Below are positions 22,679-32,930 of a stretch of 64,000 bases of DNA, piece by piece. Below the pieces are notes generated by a model. It made no database searches. It saw nothing but the letters and a program-made list of their open reading frames with translations, and had not been told where the DNA came from. The translations under genes were made by a program, and so were the position numbers. The number at the start of each line of letters is the position of its first letter. Positions within the stretch are counted from its first letter, which is position 1. The DNA is from Nageia nagi (lineage: Eukaryota; Pinophyta): contig JBITNC010000001.1 of NCBI GenBank assembly GCA_050084985.1, positions 53,816,001-53,880,000 on the forward strand, given 5' to 3'.

Positions 22679-24607
22679 ATGAGTGATGAAGAATGGAACT
22701 TGTTGGATAGAAAGAAACTTGATGCAAAATCACAAAAATGCTATCTTGTTGGATATGGTGTTAATGATTTGGGATATAGGTTATGGGATGTTGATAACCA
22801 TAAAATCATTAGGAGTAGAGATGTTGTATTCAATGAGAAAAGCATGTATAAAGATAGATTGCAAAAGGTTGAGGAACCTAAGTTTGTATCTCTAGAAGAT
22901 GTTGATCAATATAAGGATCCTGTTAATAATAATGATCAAACACCTCCACCACAAACACCTCAAACTTTGTCACTAAGAAGATCCTCAAGGATTAGTAAAC
23001 CTCCTGAACGATACTCTCCTGCTCTTTATCATATTTTTTATACTGATGATGGTGAACCTGAATGTTTTGATGAAGCTATGCAAGGTGATACACAGATTAA
23101 GTGGGAGCATGTTATGAAGGAGGAGATGGACTCCTTACTCAAGAATCAGACTTGGAGTTTGGTTGAGCTTCCAAAGGGTAAGAAGGCACTTACTAACAAA
23201 TGGGTGTATAGGATAAAGGAGGAGGTAGAAGGGCGACAAAGGTACAAAGCAAGACTTGTAGTAAAAGGTTTTGAACAGAAAAAAGGTATCGATTATGATG
23301 AGATTTTTTTTCCAGTTGTTAAAATGACCTCGATTAGAGCAATATTGAGTCTTGTTGCTACTGAAAATTTGTTTCTTGAACAACTGGATGTAAAGATAGC
23401 TTTTCTTCATGGGGATTTGGAGGAGGATATTTATATGCATCAACCCAAAGGTTTTGAGGTCAAAGGTAAAGAAGGGTATGTATGTAAATTGGAAAAAAGC
23501 TTGTACGATTTGAAGCAAGCACCTAGGCAATGGTATCATAAGTTTGACACTTTCATGATAACAAATGAATTTGTAAGATGTCAATATGATCATTGTGTAT
23601 ATGTAAAGAAGACAACAAATGGCAACTATGTAATCTTGCTTTTATATGTTGATGATATGTTGGTAGTAGGATCTAGTATGCAGGATATTGTTGATCTTAA
23701 GGAAAAGTTGGCTAATACTTTTGAAATGAAGGATTTGGGTGAAGCTAAACAAATACTTGGAATTAAAATAACAAGAGATAAACAAAACCACTTGCTTAGA
23801 CTAAGTCAAGAAGATTATATTGATAAGGTTCTTAAAAGGTTCAATATGAAAGATGCAAAATCTGTAACTACACCATTGGCAAAGCATTTTAAACTCACCA
23901 AACATTTATGTCCTAAGACAGATAAGGAAAAGGAGTACATGACTAAGGTTCCTTATGCTTCAGCGGTTGGAAGTTTAATGTATGCAATGGTGTGCACTAG
24001 AACAGATATAGCACAAGCAGTGGGAGTGGTTAGTAGATTCATGAACAATCCAGGAAAAGGGCATTGGGAAGTAGTTAAATGGATCCTTAGGTATTTAAAG
24101 GGTACTTCTCATTACTCTTTATGTTTTGGTGGATCTAACTCTTGTTTGCAAGGTTATGTTGACTCTGACATGGCAAGTGATATAGATGGTGGGAGAAGCA
24201 CTACAGGATATGTGTTTACCATTGGAGGTACAGCGGTTAGTTGGATTTCAAAGCTTCAACAGGTTGTGGCTCTCTCCACTACTGAGGCAGAGTATGTTGC
24301 GATCACGGAGGTGAGTAAAGAATTGATTTGGTTGAAGAGATTGATGGAGGAACTGGGAAAGGTGCAGGAGTATGCGAAGCTATGGAGCGATAGCCAGAGT
24401 GCTATTCATCTTGCAAAGAACTCAGCCTACCATTCGAGAACCAAGCATATCAAATTGAGGTACCACTTCATCAGGACAGCGTTGGAGGATGGTTCAGTCA
24501 GTTTGGGGAAGATTCACACGTCTCAAAATCCTGCGGACATGTTCACTAAAGTTGTTACAAAGGAGAAGTTGGGCTCTTGCTCAACTTGGATTGGTCTTAA
24601 GGAGTAA
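22679..24607 (+). CDS. Gag-integrase-tail/RT/RNase H fusion ORF of copia element 1
   Basis: 642 codons without a stop. Residues 1-12 are gag (MSDEEWNLLDRK). At residues 12-14 the sequence passes into the integrase C-terminal end (KLDAKSQKCYLVGYG, 13-27, then DVVF). A linker with RRSSRISKPPERY (100-112) follows. Reverse transcriptase runs from about 155 to 400, with the catalytic YVDD at 323-326. RNase H ends in DSQSAIHLAKN and TKHIKLRYHFIR. RT copies element RNA into DNA and RNase H removes the RNA strand. Protease, zinc knuckle and the integrase DDE core are absent. One unusual RT residue is visible: FFPVVKM where the family usually has FSPVVKM. The frame stays open despite diverged LTRs. 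Confidence 0.9.
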   Translation: MSDEEWNLLDRKKLDAKSQKCYLVGYGVNDLGYRLWDVDNHKIIRSRDVVFNEKSMYKDRLQKVEEPKFVSLEDVDQYKDPVNNNDQTPPPQTPQTLSLRRSSRISKPPERYSPALYHIFYTDDGEPECFDEAMQGDTQIKWEHVMKEEMDSLLKNQTWSLVELPKGKKALTNKWVYRIKEEVEGRQRYKARLVVKGFEQKKGIDYDEIFFPVVKMTSIRAILSLVATENLFLEQLDVKIAFLHGDLEEDIYMHQPKGFEVKGKEGYVCKLEKSLYDLKQAPRQWYHKFDTFMITNEFVRCQYDHCVYVKKTTNGNYVILLLYVDDMLVVGSSMQDIVDLKEKLANTFEMKDLGEAKQILGIKITRDKQNHLLRLSQEDYIDKVLKRFNMKDAKSVTTPLAKHFKLTKHLCPKTDKEKEYMTKVPYASAVGSLMYAMVCTRTDIAQAVGVVSRFMNNPGKGHWEVVKWILRYLKGTSHYSLCFGGSNSCLQGYVDSDMASDIDGGRSTTGYVFTIGGTAVSWISKLQQVVALSTTEAEYVAITEVSKELIWLKRLMEELGKVQEYAKLWSDSQSAIHLAKNSAYHSRTKHIKLRYHFIRTALEDGSVSLGKIHTSQNPADMFTKVVTKEKLGSCSTWIGLKE

Positions 24608-24656
24608 AGGCCAAGATGAGAAGCTTTTGACCCTTCTTGCAGAGGAAGAAGTCTCC

Positions 24657-24667
24657 AAGTGGGAGAT
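24657..24667 (+). promoter_or_regulatory. Polypurine tract of copia element 1
   Basis: AAGTGGGAGAT directly before the 3' LTR TG. This is the expected plus-strand DNA priming site, in the typical copia form. Confidence 0.85.
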
Positions 24668-25222
24668 TGTTAGAAAATGAAGACTACAACCGGCTAGAAA
24701 TATAGAACAGTTACTTTCTTGTTTGCCATCAAATTTCAGTTGCCAAGGAGCCATGACACCTATTTATCAGTTACAGAAGGGTTGGGGATTACCTAATGAC
24801 CTTCCAGATCCAACTTGGGTTTAATTTGGGTTGGTTTGTACCTATAAATAAGAGGCTTGAGTTGAGGCATGTAATATGTAGTTTTGACAGCAATTGTGAA
24901 GTAGATTGTGATTGTAGTTTGATGTCTTATGTAGATAGTATGTGAGAGAGATTGTAGTGAGGCCTTGTTGTAACTCCAAAGTGAAGGTTGTAGCAAGATT
25001 ATGCTGCTATTTTGTTGCTTGGAGGACTTGAAGAATGATATGCAAAAGGGTTGAAAGCTTCTCCGTGGATGTAGCCTACACTGGGTGAACCACGTTATCT
25101 CTTGTGTGATTGATGTTCATGGTTGTTTGATTTCAGTAGTATGCTTAAATGTTGTTTCTTTTTGCCAAGGACCAGAAGAATTGTGAATGCTCTTGCTTAT
25201 ATAAACTTATTAAATCCTAACA
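24668..25222 (+). repeat. 3' LTR of copia element 1
   Basis: 555 bp, TGTTAG...CTAACA, about 97% identical to the 5' LTR by eye. It is followed by the target duplication ACAAA at 25223-25227. Confidence 0.95.
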
Positions 25223-25432
25223 ACAAAAGCTCATAGAATGACTCAAAAAATAATTAACGTAAAAATTATTATGATCCATTAATTATTTAGATGTTATCTT
25301 TCAATACTGTTGAAGATATCTAACCAATGAATCAAATGTAAGAATTAAAGGTTATCTCTAACTACAATTGATATGAGATTTAAACTTGAATTTTAAGAAC
25401 AAAATACAAACCCATTTAAACAATCAATAGAA

Positions 25433-25560
25433 AGAAAGAAAGTTTATTAATGTCCACAGGAGACCAACAATAGTCTATGGGACAATTGTATGGGGAGTAC
25501 AATGTATGTCATGGCTAGTGGGAATTTAACTCGAGACTTAAGATGCAACAAGGTCCACAT
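25433..25560 (-). mobile_element. LINE 3'-end fragment
   Basis: AGAAAGAAAGAAAGTTTATT followed by AATGTCCACAGGAGACCAAC matches the 3' end of the LINE at 28245 (GAAAGAAAGAAATTATATTAA, then TGTCCTCAAGTGACC). On the minus strand it ends in a TTTCTTTC-type tail. It is a short, 5'-truncated relic of that family. Confidence 0.55.
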
Positions 25561-26559
25561 GTGACCAACTCAATTTTTAAAAAAATGTATGGTAACATTC
25601 AATAATTTGGATTGATACCTTTGATCATTTCTAACACTTGAATTGATAAAGCTTTTAAAGCTTCATATTTTAAATCTCTGTAATCTCAATTAAATATCTT
25701 TACTACTTAAGCTTGAACATGTTGTACTTGAGAAAGACTCCATCATATAATTATTCCTATATTATATTCTTTATATAAGAAAAACCAACAATCATTTCTA
25801 ATCATATATTTTGAACTCTATTCAAATATGAACAACCTCTAAAATCTACACTTCAAAATTTAAAACAAAAAGTTAAAGCTTGCGAGGAATAATTTAGTAT
25901 AAATTGTAACTTAATTTGAAATTGTGTTGTTCACATCCTATAATTATATATTTTAGATTTGGAAGGCCCAATTCGAGTGTCTATCTTCAACCATTTAGAT
26001 AAAGTATTTTTTCATAATCACTTACAAGAAACACTTTCAAATAGTTTTTCAAATATAATTGAATTTTCTTCATCTAACCTAAAAAGTACCTTCTTTGTTC
26101 CCCAATTTAAAATTTATCATGAGTTGGATTTCACAAGAAAATAGTTTAGAATTAACATCTCTTCAATTACATTTCTAAAGTTTCATAACCTGAAGTTGTT
26201 AAGACCTAATTCTTGTGACATGCAAGGTAACTTTACTATATTTCTATGCTTAATAATAATTTGACATATATTCATAGCAAAATGAATTTGATCCACTCCC
26301 CATCTAAGTAAGGATTGTCATGATCGGTGAATTATAATTAAGAACATTAATTGGTATGAACTGCCAACTCAAGTAATCACCACCCTACATAAGAGGGGGG
26401 GATTCCGACAAGATAGTCTGTGCCAAGGAGAGTTGGATGTACTTATGGATCTCTAGTCATAGAAGGCACAAAGGGAGCAAGGTACAAGAGCAACTTCAAA
26501 TTTGTAGTTTGGTAAAGGATGCCTCAAAATTCTTATCTAAAATTTATTAAAATGGGAGA
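25561..26559. other. No recognisable gene
   Basis: AT-rich. A 61-codon frame at 25959 shows no motif. No repeat ends are visible. Confidence 0.45.
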
Positions 26560-27905
26560 AGACTTTGTGCAAATTGAGCCCTCGATGTACATAGTGGGTG
26601 GGGAGATTCCTCCATTGATGGTGATGTTAAGGTTGCTTCAATTCTTCAAAAGATTTAATGAAGGCATCACTAGACAAATCAATAATTCATGAAATCAAGG
26701 TAAGGTCAAAGTGGATGGTATTTGATTCATGATCTCTCCCCGCATTATTGCAAAGGTGTAGGTATACCAAAGGAAGGAAAGATTACTCATAGAGTAAAGA
26801 CCAAGTAGGTGGAACAACTTGCCAAGTTCTTGGAGGGAGAGACGATATTTTGTTGGCTCCAATTAGGAATTTCTTATTAATCGCTTTCAAGGCAATGGGA
26901 TAAAGTATCTAAAGTGGTAAGGAAATACTTGACTTTAGATGGTAAGTACAAGATGATTTTTGCATACCATGTAATTATTTTGAACTCTATACGCCATTGA
27001 GAGTTGATAAATATTCATGCCTTATTATTCAAAAATTTAAAAAATATACATTAATGCAATGAAGATGACTGAGAGGAAGTACAATTGCATCAAGGGCTCA
27101 TCAAAATGTTTGTTTATTACATGTTGGAGAAGGAAAAAGGGAATAAAAGGAATAGTGACTCCAAGGAGAGGTGACCTCTCTCTCATTTTCTCGAACACAA
27201 TGTGGTGATTCATGAAGTTCCATATTTAGGGGATGATGAGGATGATATTCCTCTATGCAAAAGGAGGAAGGTTACTATTAAGGAGGAACAAGAGTGACCC
27301 AAAGGCTATTGAAGGTCTGTAAAGATTAATAAAGCTGTTAAAAAGAAGATAGTGGACTACAATGATGAATCAGAGGAGGAAGACCTGGAGGTGATTACTT
27401 ATAAAAATAATGTTGAGGATAAGAAGGAAACAATGGAACAAAAGGTAATCGAAGCTCATGAGGCCAAAGGGGTACAAGAGGCAGCATTATCAGAGGAGGT
27501 GAACCTACAAGAGAAAGCAAATGAAGCAATTAATAAGATCTCTACCCACTCCTCACCCCCCACCATCACCACCACTAGTAAAAGCAGGGAAGGAGGAAGA
27601 TTTGGGATCAAACCCAAAGAAGTATATGCAATGGACAAAGCCAAGATCAATCACAAACTACACAACTTCAATAGAGTTTTTGAAGTAAGTTGATGAAGGG
27701 GAGAAAGTGGAATTGTCCAAGTCTAAGGATAAAAGTAAAAGTTAATTTATATGTTTCTATTTGTGGTTTTTATCAAGCTTTAATGATAAGTTGTATTTAG
27801 GTAGCTATATGCAAAGGGTAGTGCTTACACAAGCTGATCTTATACAGCCTATTTTGTAAAGGTTGGGAACCTTAAAACCTCTAAGACTAATAAAAAAAAT
27901 TGACA
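26560..27905 (+). pseudogene. Decayed retroelement-like gene, LTLEGRYK family copy 2
   Basis: The plus strand reads FVQIEPSMYIVGGEIPPLMV, then (about 26890) WDKVSKVVRKYLTLDGKYKM, IFAYHVIILNSIRH and later FVYYMLEKEKG. From about 27195 an acidic/basic tail reads DDEDDIPLCKRRKVTIKEEQ and enters a 113-codon open frame (27352-27693), which is rich in E/K and ends FNRVFEVS. It shares the ...YLTLDGKYK...AYH...LN core and the RRKVT motif with 16951-19640. About 200 bp after the last stop, GTAAAGGTTGGGAACCTT and AATAAAAAAAA look like a polyadenylated 3' end, suggesting retroposition. Function unknown; several stops. Confidence 0.4.
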
Positions 27906-28244
27906 TATTATCATTTTACAAAATCTTTTTTATTTAAATTAGTATTGTTCAAAAAAATTATTTGAAAGAATAAATGATGTTATTTACCATCTTTCAAATT
28001 TAATAGTTTATAGGTTCAAGATTTCATAGATCAATTTGTGATTAAAAATATCATTATAAATTTGTTTAATGTATTTGTAAAATGGGAAAATAAAACGCAA
28101 AATTTATCTCATCTTTTGCAGCATTTAGGTTACAAAATTTACAAATCCTTTTATCTCATAATGTTTTAGGTATCATCCATCTACATGTTTCATACTTTCA
28201 TTACTATTTTTTAAAATATTCTAATTTAATTTTTGATTAATGTA
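27906..28244. other. AT-rich spacer
   Basis: Nothing recognisable between the 3' end of one relic and the tail of the LINE on the opposite strand. Confidence 0.5.
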
Positions 28245-29885
28245 GAAAGAAAGAAAGAAATTATATTAATGTCCTCAAGTGACCAAAAGCGGTCAATAGG
28301 ACTAGCATGTATAGCCTGTTGGAAAAGCCAGCTAAACCCTTAATGGGCCCCATCTCAAGAAAGCAAAAGAAAATGAGCTAAATCAAAATTTCTAGGTTAA
28401 AGAACTCCACCCTAATGGGAGGGAGGTGGGGTAAAAAATCTGAAACATCCACAGAGAAGTTGTCTTGAACCTATCTGGGAGGGGAGTGTGGCTAAGTGGA
28501 ATGAAAAAAGTGATCCTACAAGTCCTCAATGGCTCTAGCATGCTTTGAAGGCATCTCCTAGTTCGACGGAGTGGTTGTGGGTGTTCCTCTCAAAAGAAGG
28601 ATGTAATGCATCGATCACCTAGGGGCTACTGAGCTTGAGCTAGGAGACATCTCCATAGGAGGAAGGCCTCTCGAAGGTAGAGAGCTAAGCATTGTTGATC
28701 TGGGTACCTGATGAAAGAACCAAGTGAACTATGTGAATTGTAAGAGAGATAATAGTATCGACCCTTGATCTCATAATAGATCGAACATTGAAAGACTAAA
28801 TGGTCCTTTGATTCAATCTCTAGAGAGCAAAGGCGAAAAACTTGTAACTCTTTGGCTAAGTGGTGGTCTGTCTCCACTTGTAGCGGGTGTGAGCATACCC
28901 AAAACTATCCAAGCAACATCCTTAACCCAACGGGGAGGTGTAAGCTGATGTATCTTAGAGGAGAAATCATGCCATCCTCGACCTGGAGGTAGTGTAGGGC
29001 GTAGTGGTCCAACTTGGGTGTCCGCGATAAAGGGGACACTTAAGTAGCCTAAATGAAGGCTCTATAGATCACATCTTGAATCACTATCAAATACTCCTCG
29101 GGGTCTAAGATAAGTCTGTCAGGGGGGAAGGTGGTCTATCAGGAGAGAACCCAAATCTTGTGAGCATCATAGATACCTCAACATACCAACATCAATGATA
29201 GCCTTGCCAACTCCATTGAGGAGGTTAAAGCTCTCATCGAAAGTCTTATAGAATCTATAACTTCTCCATAATCAGACAGATGCTGAAGGTGACATAAGTA
29301 GATGATGGTGTAACCAAGGGCCCATATCACGAGGGGTTGGCAACTGAACTCCGCAAGCATGATAGGGTGAAGAATTATCCTCTTGCTTCGAATGAAGCAA
29401 GACAAAAAGGAGATCAATATCCGCTTGACTAGGGTCCAATCTGTTAAATTGGGACCCCAAATCTTGACCCCATATAGGGCTACAAGAATGACCAATGTCT
29501 GGAAAAATTCTAACTTGGAGCATATGTCTTGAAAATATAACTAGATACACTACCTCTCCAGGGTGGAGATTATCACATAACCCTATCAGATCCTAGGCGA
29601 AGCAATCGTCCGCATAGAGAATTTGGGTCCTGAGAAGAGCACTCCCAAGTAAATGTATGAGTGATCTCAATAGTGTTGTCACAAAAAGTGAACTAGGTCT
29701 AATCCAAGGTGGCTTTTGAGATATTGAAAGCCACAACTTTGGTTTTGTTAAGGTTCACCAACAACTCCTACCTGTCGCTGAAGGTAGCCAAGGCATCAAT
29801 CAATCATTGGAGTCCCTCGGCTGAATGGAAAAGCAACGAAATGTCATCTACCTAAAATACTTGTAAAAATGAATCACCTCTAAAA
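28245..29885 (-). pseudogene. 5'-truncated LINE (non-LTR retrotransposon), RT and C-terminal region
   Basis: Reading leftward: about 29880-29600 gives FLQVFQVDDISLLFHSAEGL-type sequence with stops (degenerate YADD palm motif) then LLVNLNKTKVVAFNISKATL. About 29495-29178 is a 105-codon frame with LVALYGVKIWGPNL and FIRSKRIILHPIMLAE, the conserved segment after RT in plant LINEs. 28877-28626 is an 83-codon frame with LCSLEIESKDHLVFQCSIYY, matching the zinc-binding C-H-H-C-like end (C...DHL-F-C). The 3' end has a TTTCTTTCTTTC-type tail near 28245. Endonuclease and ORF1 are absent. Several stops make it inactive. Confidence 0.75.
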
Positions 29886-32100
29886 GTTAATGATTAAAGA
29901 AGATTAGAAGACGAAATATCTTTTCATATTTAATAATCAAAATTAATTTTATCTACATTAACAATTAAACCAAATATATTGTAAAATATTTGAAAAATAT
30001 TTAATTATTTTACAAAATAATCAAAATGTTTAGCTCACAAAATGATTATCTACAATAAGAATATATCTATCAATCTCTCAAACAACAAACTTAGCAATTC
30101 TCTACTTTCCAAAGGTAAATCCTTGTAAGCTTATGCTATAATATAATATGATAAATCTTTTATAATATAATACGATAAAATTTTTGTTATTCTTTTGAAC
30201 CCAAAGGTTTGTAAGATCTATCAAAATTTGACCAACAAAAAAATATATCAATTAAGTATTTCAATGATTGTTACCATCAATTGAATATTTGAATACTATA
30301 AAAAGTAAAATGATATCTCAATACATTATTCACAATTTTTTATTATTGAATCCAATTTTTTTATTATTATTATTTTTTATGTTAATGTAAAAAAGCAAAT
30401 TTTCATGATAGAATATTTATATTACATTATATTATATTATATTATATAAAAATACTTTAAAAAAATAAAAAACTTACTTGCAAATGCATCTTTGTATTTT
30501 TCATTTTGTGAATTTGTTTATCTTTTCCCAATATTGTTGTTTAAATACTTTTGAGAGTAATTTTAGCAGCTGATATACGAGCTTTCATCATAAAGAATGA
30601 TCTCAAAACACAAATCTTGTTACTAGATTTCATCAATCGTAAAAAAAAAATAATTATAATATATTCATGAACTAGTCTCAAAATACATTGATATATATAT
30701 TTGAATAATCACTTCCTCATATAATTAAATTGTATGATAAAATTTTTAAATTTATTTTAATTATCTTGATTTAAAAGTTTCTTTGATTAAATTGTAATTA
30801 CAAATACATGTTTAATTGTCCTTTTTCAAGGTTCTTTAAAAAAAGGTTTTTGTAAAGTTGTAGACTAACATCTAAACTTACGTTATGATCATTTCTTTCT
30901 TTCCATCTAGCAACATGATCCCTTCTCGAATTAGAGTACACCACCACACTCCCCTCATATAGGTTCAAGCCAACTTCTTTATGGTTATTCAAATTTTGCA
31001 CCCCTTTCACTAGGGTGGAGCACTTTAACCTAAAATTTTCAATTTAGTTCATTCCCTTTTGCTTTCCTTATATAGGACCCCATTAAAGGTTTCGATGACT
31101 TTTCCAACAAAATTGTACATGCCAATCCCATTAATTGCTTTTATCACCCAAAAAGCATTAATATAATTTCATTCTTCCTTTTCTTTGTAAAATAAAATAA
31201 ATAAAATAAATCTTGTCTTTCTATACATATGAATTTCATAAAGATGTTCAAAATTTTCACTTATAATATTTAATCTTTAATATTGTCATCATTCCAAGAT
31301 CTTTAAATTACTCTATTTTCTACAATCGCATTTCTAATGTCTCTATCAAATAAGGTGGTTGTGAAAGTCCCCAAATGTATCCATTTATAATAATTTAAGT
31401 TGATCTGACTTTGAAAACTTATAATTGCATACCTCACTTTTATTGAAAGTATAAATACTTTTATGAAAAGTAAAAATTATATTTTTATTGTTCTTTATTT
31501 AGAAATTACGAAAGATAAATTAATTTTGAATTATTATATCATTAAAAATAAAACTCAAAGTCAAACATTAAGAATTGTCATCTTTCGCCAAGAAAGGATT
31601 AAGACGTAAGACTTCTTTAAGATCTTAATAATTATTATTACCAAGATAAGCTACGAAAATTACATCCTTCTTCACGTGATGTCCCCATAAAAACATGTTC
31701 CCCTCTAGTGAGTATATCATTGAAAAAAAAGTCGCGAACTTGATTTGCTTATCCTGCCATTATTATTTCACTCCAGATCATTTTAAGTGGGATTAATAAA
31801 CAGGAGTAAGTCGCTATTTTTAGGCACTCAAATCAATCCCACCAGGAGAGTTCAAAGACATGTCTGTCATTATTGCATCGACTTGTTAACTCAAGCTAGT
31901 GAAACAAAAAAAATTGTATAGTAATGCAAGGTAAATGAATATCAGTGGTATATGTTCTTATCAAGATCTCCCCAAGTATCACAAACAGTTTTTAATTGAA
32001 TGTGCTATTAGAATTGAAAGTCATTAAAACGTCTTAAATACAGGAGAAATAATTTCAATACGTTTCCACAGAAATCTTGAATAAGACCTTTCCAAAATAA
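29886..32100. other. AT-rich intergenic region
   Basis: No convincing coding frame, LTR end or splice-linked exon. It contains ATTAT/ATATT simple repeats near 30355-30445 and an AAATAAAATAAATAAAATAA run near 31190. It lies 3' of the SR45a-like gene and probably includes its terminator in the right-hand part. Confidence 0.55.
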
Positions 32101-32930
32101 TAGAAGACCTGCATTGAAAGCTATACATTACATACAAAGGAATAAAAATCTTTTATATAAGCCCAAAAGCCTTAAAACAGATCAGAAAACTAAAAAATAC
32201 AATGTCAAAACAAGGATACTTGCAGATAATAAAAGAGCAATCTAGTCTTTGTTTTTTCTAAAAATATTTTACCACGTAAAGCCACAATAGGTATTCATAT
32301 ACAGCTACGATTGAGGTGTGTTTTGTCCAGTATGGTAGCTATATTTACACACCATGTTTCTAACAGATCAATGGTAATCTGATCAATAGTGCAATACGCT
32401 AGTTCTCTGGAAAGTAGGTAAAATAATTTGAAAGACAATGAATGATATCAAACACGATGAAGTGGATTAGAGACTATAGCCCACATGCCTTAAATGCAAT
32501 TTGAGTAAAAGAAATCTGTTACAGAAAACACTACAAGTAAACAAAAACACAACCTACAAACTAAACTACACCTACCCATATATACACACCCAAGTCCAAC
32601 AGAATTGAATTAAAATGTTTACTTAGTAAAATCAACTTAACTAATAAATAGGTCAAGACAACAATGTGAAGAACTTAAATCTATACTACAATAGGAAAAA
32701 CAGCAGACACCTATTGCCTTTTACCCAAATTCAAAAATTTAATGAACACCATGAAGTTTTGCATCCAAACCAGCCAACAATTAACCCATTTGACTAAATT
32801 GTAAATTCCAAAATATCAGTTGAATACTCACATAACGATGATTCAAATTTTGGACTCCAATAAAAATGGTAAGAATATGAACAAGGTGAAGTCCACACTT
32901 CTACACATTAACTGATAACTTGACATCTGC
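32101..32930 (-). other. Probable 3' untranslated region and terminator of the SR45a-like gene
   Basis: This is the sequence downstream of the stop codon on the minus strand. It lacks frames and is less AT-extreme than the region to its left. The cleavage site cannot be placed from sequence alone. Confidence 0.35.

Larger units (their letters stand above)
21896..25222 (+). mobile_element. Copia element 1, Tnt1-like, internally deleted
   Basis: A complete LTR-to-LTR element of 3327 bp. It is flanked by the 5-bp target duplication ACAAA (21891-21895 and 25223-25227). LTRs begin TGTTAG and end CTAACA. A tRNA-iMet primer site follows the 5' LTR and a purine tract precedes the 3' LTR. The internal part is only about 2.2 kb. 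The first ~55 codons of gag are joined directly to the integrase C-terminal end, followed by full RT and RNase H. Most of gag, protease and the integrase core are missing. The LTRs differ by about 14 substitutions and two indels counted by eye, so the insertion is not very recent. It could only move with proteins supplied in trans. Confidence 0.95.

Noticed and set aside
23135-23593. 152-codon minus frame opposite the RT of element 1
   Set aside because: Antisense shadow of the RT coding region.
27352-27693. 113-codon acidic frame as an independent gene
   Set aside because: The frame continues upstream in the same relic (LTLEGRYK family copy 2) and shares its charged-tail pattern with copy 1.
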